Below, piece by piece: positions 23,778 through 26,343 of a stretch of DNA of 26,343 bases. The stretch covers positions 1 to 26,343 of the forward strand of contig NZ_CAMIOH010000018.1 in NCBI RefSeq assembly GCF_946221145.1, written 5' to 3'. Under the pieces are notes generated by a model. The model was not told the DNA's origin, did not search any database, and saw only the letters and a list, made by a program, of their open reading frames with translations. A program made the translations under genes and the position numbers. The DNA is from an uncultured Paracoccus sp. (GTDB lineage Bacteria; Pseudomonadota; Alphaproteobacteria; Rhodobacterales; Rhodobacteraceae). The stretch's first letter is position 1. Every line of letters starts with the position of its first letter.

Positions 23778-24382
23778 GCGGTGCCGACAGGCTAAGAAGC
23801 GTGGTTATCCCACAAGGGTCAGACGTCGCGCACCACCCCGCCATCGGCCCTGGCCGGGGCCGGTGACGGGGTCAGTTTAGCACAGCCCAGACACAACCCC
23901 ACACCGCCCATGGCGGGCAGCCGCCCGCCGTGGTCTGCTTCAACAGCATCGAAACCGATCAGCAGACGCAGGCAGTAGCTTAAATCACCCAGAAATCTGT
24001 CCAAGGATCGGGGAGCAGCTCAGATTTCTGACGCCAAGTCTAAGGATTTGTGTTTCACGGATTGAGAACCCACAAGGAAATGAGGACGTTTCCGGACTGT
24101 AACCTTGCGGCAAGCAGGCGACAATGTTTAAGCGCGAATACACCAGCGTCGCGGTGGCGATGATCCACAGCTACCAGCCGCGCAGGCGCTAGCGTCTGCT
24201 TCCTACGCGTCGCCGCCACATAGGTGTCAGTGACGAGCGGCAGCTAATGCTGGCGTCTGCGGACTCAATGCTGCGGCTCCACGGACTGCTTCCCGCCCTT
24301 CTCAACGTTTTTCGTCTGGCGTCGACGGGATGACTCGGTGCAGATGGTGTAATGAATCATTTCCTTTTGATCGCAATAAAAG
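23778..24382. other. Gene-free accessory stretch
   Basis: About 600 bases with no supported gene. Short frames on both strands show no family motif. A strong hairpin lies at 23908-23933: CCATGGCGGGC pairs with GCCCGCCGTGG around an AGCC loop, with one T-G wobble. It may be a terminator or part of a mobile-element end. The rest may be decayed insertion DNA. Confidence 0.5.
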
Positions 24383-24395
24383 CAAGAAATTCTTG
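24383..24395. promoter_or_regulatory. 13-bp palindrome before the HTH-methylase gene
   Basis: CAAGAA-A-TTCTTG is a perfect inverted repeat ending two bases before the ATG at 24398, where the ribosome-binding site should be. TTGACA overlaps its right edge. A second perfect palindrome, CAACGCGTTG, lies at 24414-24423 inside the first codons. Both suit autorepression by the encoded helix-turn-helix protein. Confidence 0.5.
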
Positions 24396-24397
24396 AC

Positions 24398-25270
24398 ATG
24401 AATACCTTGCGCACAACGCGTTGCACATATGGACTGACGCAAGCCTCAGTCGCGGCCTCAGCCAAGATCAGCCTGCCGACGCTGCGGGCGCTCGAGCGGG
24501 GCGAGGGTGGTGTTCGGGCGCTGGTTGCGGTCATGGCGGTGCTGGATCTGCGCTGGGGCTGGGCGCCGGACCGGGTGCAGGCGGCGCGGGCTCTGGCTGA
24601 TCGGCGGCGGGCGCGGGGGTTCAGCCAGGCGCAGCTGGCCAATCGGATCGGGGTCAGCCGACCGGTTATCATTGCGCTTGAGCGGGATCTGGGTGCGACG
24701 GTCGCAACGCTGGTCAGGGCGGCGGCAGTGCTGCGCGTCAGGCCGGTTCTGCGTGCGGCCCCCTCGGGACGCGGCGGTCTGGTGCCTGCGACGAATACCC
24801 CGGCGCAGGATTTGGTGATGACGCCGCCGGAGCTGGCGGCAGCGGTGATCGCGTATTTCGCAGATCGGATGACGGGCAAGGTGCTGGACCCGGCCAGAGG
24901 GCGAGGGGCGTTTCACGACCTGTTTCCCGCCCATCTTAACCGGCATTGGTGCGAGATCACCGAGGGACGCGATTTTCTAGACTGGCACGAACCGGTCGAC
25001 TGGGTGATGACCAATCCGCCCTGGTCGCGGCTGCGCGATTTCAGCCGCCATGCCATGCGGATCGCGCCGAGTATCGTCTGGCTGGCGCCGCTGACCAATC
25101 TGACGACCAGGGCGCGGCTGCGCGATCTGGATGAGGCCGGGTTCGGCATTGCAGAGCTGGTGCTGATCGACACGCCGAAGGACTGGCCGCAAAGCGGGTT
25201 TCAGCTGGTCGCGGCCTGGTTGCGCAAAGGGCACAGCGGCGGCTGGTCGGTGAGGCGACTGGCGGATTAG
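24398..25270 (+). CDS. Tandem XRE helix-turn-helix / adenine methylase-like fusion
   Basis: A 290-residue protein with three parts. Residues ~12-35 (YGLTQASVAASAKISLPTLRAL) and ~74-97 (GFSQAQLANRIGVSRPVIIALE) are two XRE-type helix-turn-helix motifs. Residues ~140-285 look like a short N6-adenine methylase core: TPPELAAAVI, a motif-I-like VLDPARGRGAF (the usual C-A-G-S-G is altered) and motif IV TNPPW (205-209), then VWLAPLTNL and a terminal LVAAWLRKG. No target-recognition domain is visible, so the HTH pair may give DNA specificity. It may modify DNA, or use a dead methylase fold as a sensor domain. No restriction enzyme gene is adjacent. Confidence 0.75.
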   Translation: MNTLRTTRCTYGLTQASVAASAKISLPTLRALERGEGGVRALVAVMAVLDLRWGWAPDRVQAARALADRRRARGFSQAQLANRIGVSRPVIIALERDLGATVATLVRAAAVLRVRPVLRAAPSGRGGLVPATNTPAQDLVMTPPELAAAVIAYFADRMTGKVLDPARGRGAFHDLFPAHLNRHWCEITEGRDFLDWHEPVDWVMTNPPWSRLRDFSRHAMRIAPSIVWLAPLTNLTTRARLRDLDEAGFGIAELVLIDTPKDWPQSGFQLVAAWLRKGHSGGWSVRRLAD

Positions 25271-25346
25271 CCGCAGTGAACTGACGATCCGGCTGCCATC
25301 GCAGGCGACACGACCCCGCGCCGAGATGCCGGACCGCCTGAATCTC

Positions 25347-26045
25347 TCAGCAGATACTCTCGCAGGGGATGCCGTCATTGTCGCGGTCAAGCTTGCCGCC
25401 CCAAGGGCAGTTCTGCAGATACCAGCGCGCCTCGTCGCAGCTGCCGATCTGCGAGCAGGTCCGGCGCGGGCCGCAGGACCAGTTTTGTCCTGCGAATTCG
25501 TAAAGCCTCTGCATTGTCGGTGCCACATTCTGACCGCTACGACGTTCCGCACGCCAATCCCAGGGCATGTCGAAACGGCCCTGCCAGATCCCGCGCTGGC
25601 CGGTCCGGGCGTCGTCCTCGGCGGCGATATAGGCGGTCGAATACTGGCGGTAGGCCACCGCCCAACCCTCGCGCACCATCCAGCGGTTCAGGTTCTCGCC
25701 GCCCGCAAAGCAATCCGCCACCACCCGGCCATAGCGATCGGTGTCGGTCTGCTGACAGTTGACCTGCCGTCGTCCGATCCGATCTGACAGCGCCAACGCC
25801 GCCTGCTGGCCACAACGCCATGCCGTGCCGCGCGCGTTCTGGCAACGCTGGCCGCTTTCCGGCGCGTCGATGCCGTTCAGCCGGATCCGCGTGCCGTGAA
25901 TCTCGATGGTGTCGCCGTCAATGACCGAGGCCACGCCCTGCAGATCGGGGTCGACCGTTTCGCCGGAACAGGCGGGCAAAGCACCGGCGAGAACAAGGGT
26001 AATGGCAGCAAGGGCGGGATTCACCAGACGTTTCGGATGGCTCAC
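25347..26045 (-). CDS. Secreted SNase-like nuclease lipoprotein with Excalibur domain
   Basis: A 232-residue protein from a GTG start. The N-terminus has a basic region, a hydrophobic core and a lipobox LPAC (C26), so it is probably a lipoprotein. Residues ~38-150 are a staphylococcal-nuclease-like domain (VIDGDTIEIHGTRIRLNGID, DTDRYGRVVADC, EGWAVAYRQYS, GQRGIWQGRF), which carries the Asp/Arg/Glu positions of a Ca2+-dependent nuclease. The C-terminus has the Excalibur calcium motif DRDNDGIPCE (residues ~219-228) with paired cysteines. The role would be periplasmic or surface nucleic-acid degradation. It is convergent with the HTH-methylase gene; no partner gene is visible. Confidence 0.9.
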   Translation of the reverse strand: MSHPKRLVNPALAAITLVLAGALPACSGETVDPDLQGVASVIDGDTIEIHGTRIRLNGIDAPESGQRCQNARGTAWRCGQQAALALSDRIGRRQVNCQQTDTDRYGRVVADCFAGGENLNRWMVREGWAVAYRQYSTAYIAAEDDARTGQRGIWQGRFDMPWDWRAERRSGQNVAPTMQRLYEFAGQNWSCGPRRTCSQIGSCDEARWYLQNCPWGGKLDRDNDGIPCESIC

Positions 26046-26343
26046 CCCTGCCTATCCGTTGGGCAGGGCCGGGCAAAGCACCAACAGGTCCAGAGAGGGA
26101 ACTGTTTATTAAGAATTTTAGCGGATGGTGTTTGGTGTAGAGGAGCGGCCGTCACCCATACCGCGCCGTCACATGAGCCATGATCAAATGAAGACAATCA
26201 CCAAATGAGCCTATGAGGCAGATCACCAAATGATCAAATGAACATTCTGGCTCGTGTCCATCACAGCAGATCCGCAGGTTGCGCATTCAAAGTAAGCTCC
26301 CGGTGAGGACCGTCTGACGCTGAAGGCGGGATGGATGTAGGAG
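26046..26343. other. Non-coding right end with an RBS-like terminal sequence
   Basis: This stretch is less GC-rich than the rest and contains the CAAATGA repeats. The last bases, ATGTAGGAG, include AGGAG, so a plus-strand gene may start just beyond the window. No promoter can be named with confidence. Confidence 0.4.
26180..26242 (+). repeat. CAAATGA direct repeats (iteron-like)
   Basis: CAAATGA occurs four times (from 26185, 26202, 26227 and 26235). Two larger direct repeats contain it: ATGATCAAATGAA at 26180-26192 and 26230-26242, and ATCACCAAATGA at 26197-26208 and 26222-26233. Such clusters can be iterons of a replication origin or operator arrays; the irregular spacing (17, 25, 8) argues against a classic iteron ladder. 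Confidence 0.6.

Noticed and set aside
22617..23921. 12-base repeat ATGGCGGGCAGC on both sides of IS110 element 2 as a target duplication
   Set aside because: A 12-mer shared by chance is expected in a GC-rich window of this size, the copies are not at the element ends, and IS110 elements do not usually make long duplications.
23819..24004. 61-codon minus-strand frame in the gene-free region
   Set aside because: It has no recognisable motif and no ribosome-binding site, and it spans a strong hairpin; it is not supported as a gene.
1..26343. CRISPR arrays, tRNA and rRNA genes
   Set aside because: No regularly spaced repeats with unique spacers and no cloverleaf or rRNA-like sequence were seen on either strand by eye.

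Overview
The window is GC-rich bacterial DNA with alphaproteobacterial gene content. Gene order and protein style suggest a Rhodobacteraceae member, probably Paracoccus-like; this is an inference from protein character, not from a marker gene. Genes are tightly packed, with many ATGA overlaps. No rRNA, tRNA or CRISPR array was seen.

Left part (93-11860, all minus strand). Nine closely spaced genes run from a FabI-like reductase (11860) to an alpha/beta hydrolase (2106): fabI-like, a DUF3141/PHA-synthase-like hydrolase, a MaoC-Pta fusion, ackA, atoD, atoA, 3-hydroxybutyrate dehydrogenase, 3-hydroxybutyryl-CoA dehydrogenase and the hydrolase. Together they form a C4 acyl/ketone-body module. 3-Hydroxybutyrate is oxidised to acetoacetate, AtoDA activates it from acetyl-CoA, and AckA plus Pta turn the released acetate back into acetyl-CoA. 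Directly downstream, only 19 bases past the hydrolase stop, sit mobC and a relaxase gene from a mobilisable plasmid or integrated element.

Middle (11945-20422) is a phosphate and metal region. It holds a CorA transporter with an apparent frameshift in its last codons, a membrane-anchored PstS-like phosphate-binding protein, a Na+/phosphate symporter with a PhoU-like tail, an amphi-Trp protein and a CYTH protein. Divergent from that CYTH gene is a four-gene, translationally coupled operon: a 56-residue ribbon-helix-helix-like protein, a CHAD protein, a ParA-type ATPase and a second CYTH protein. CHAD and CYTH domains bind polyphosphate or triphosphate, while ParA plus a small ribbon-helix-helix partner is the arrangement of type Ib partition systems. 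I propose that this is a polyphosphate-granule positioning or segregation system; it is the most interesting candidate in the window.

Right part (20430-26343) is accessory DNA: a decayed IS5/IS1182-like transposase fused by deletion to a short-chain dehydrogenase that lacks its N-terminus, two different IS110-family elements side by side, about 700 bases without a recognisable gene, a tandem-HTH/adenine-methylase-like protein with a palindrome just before its start, a secreted SNase-Excalibur lipoprotein, and a cluster of CAAATGA repeats near the window end.
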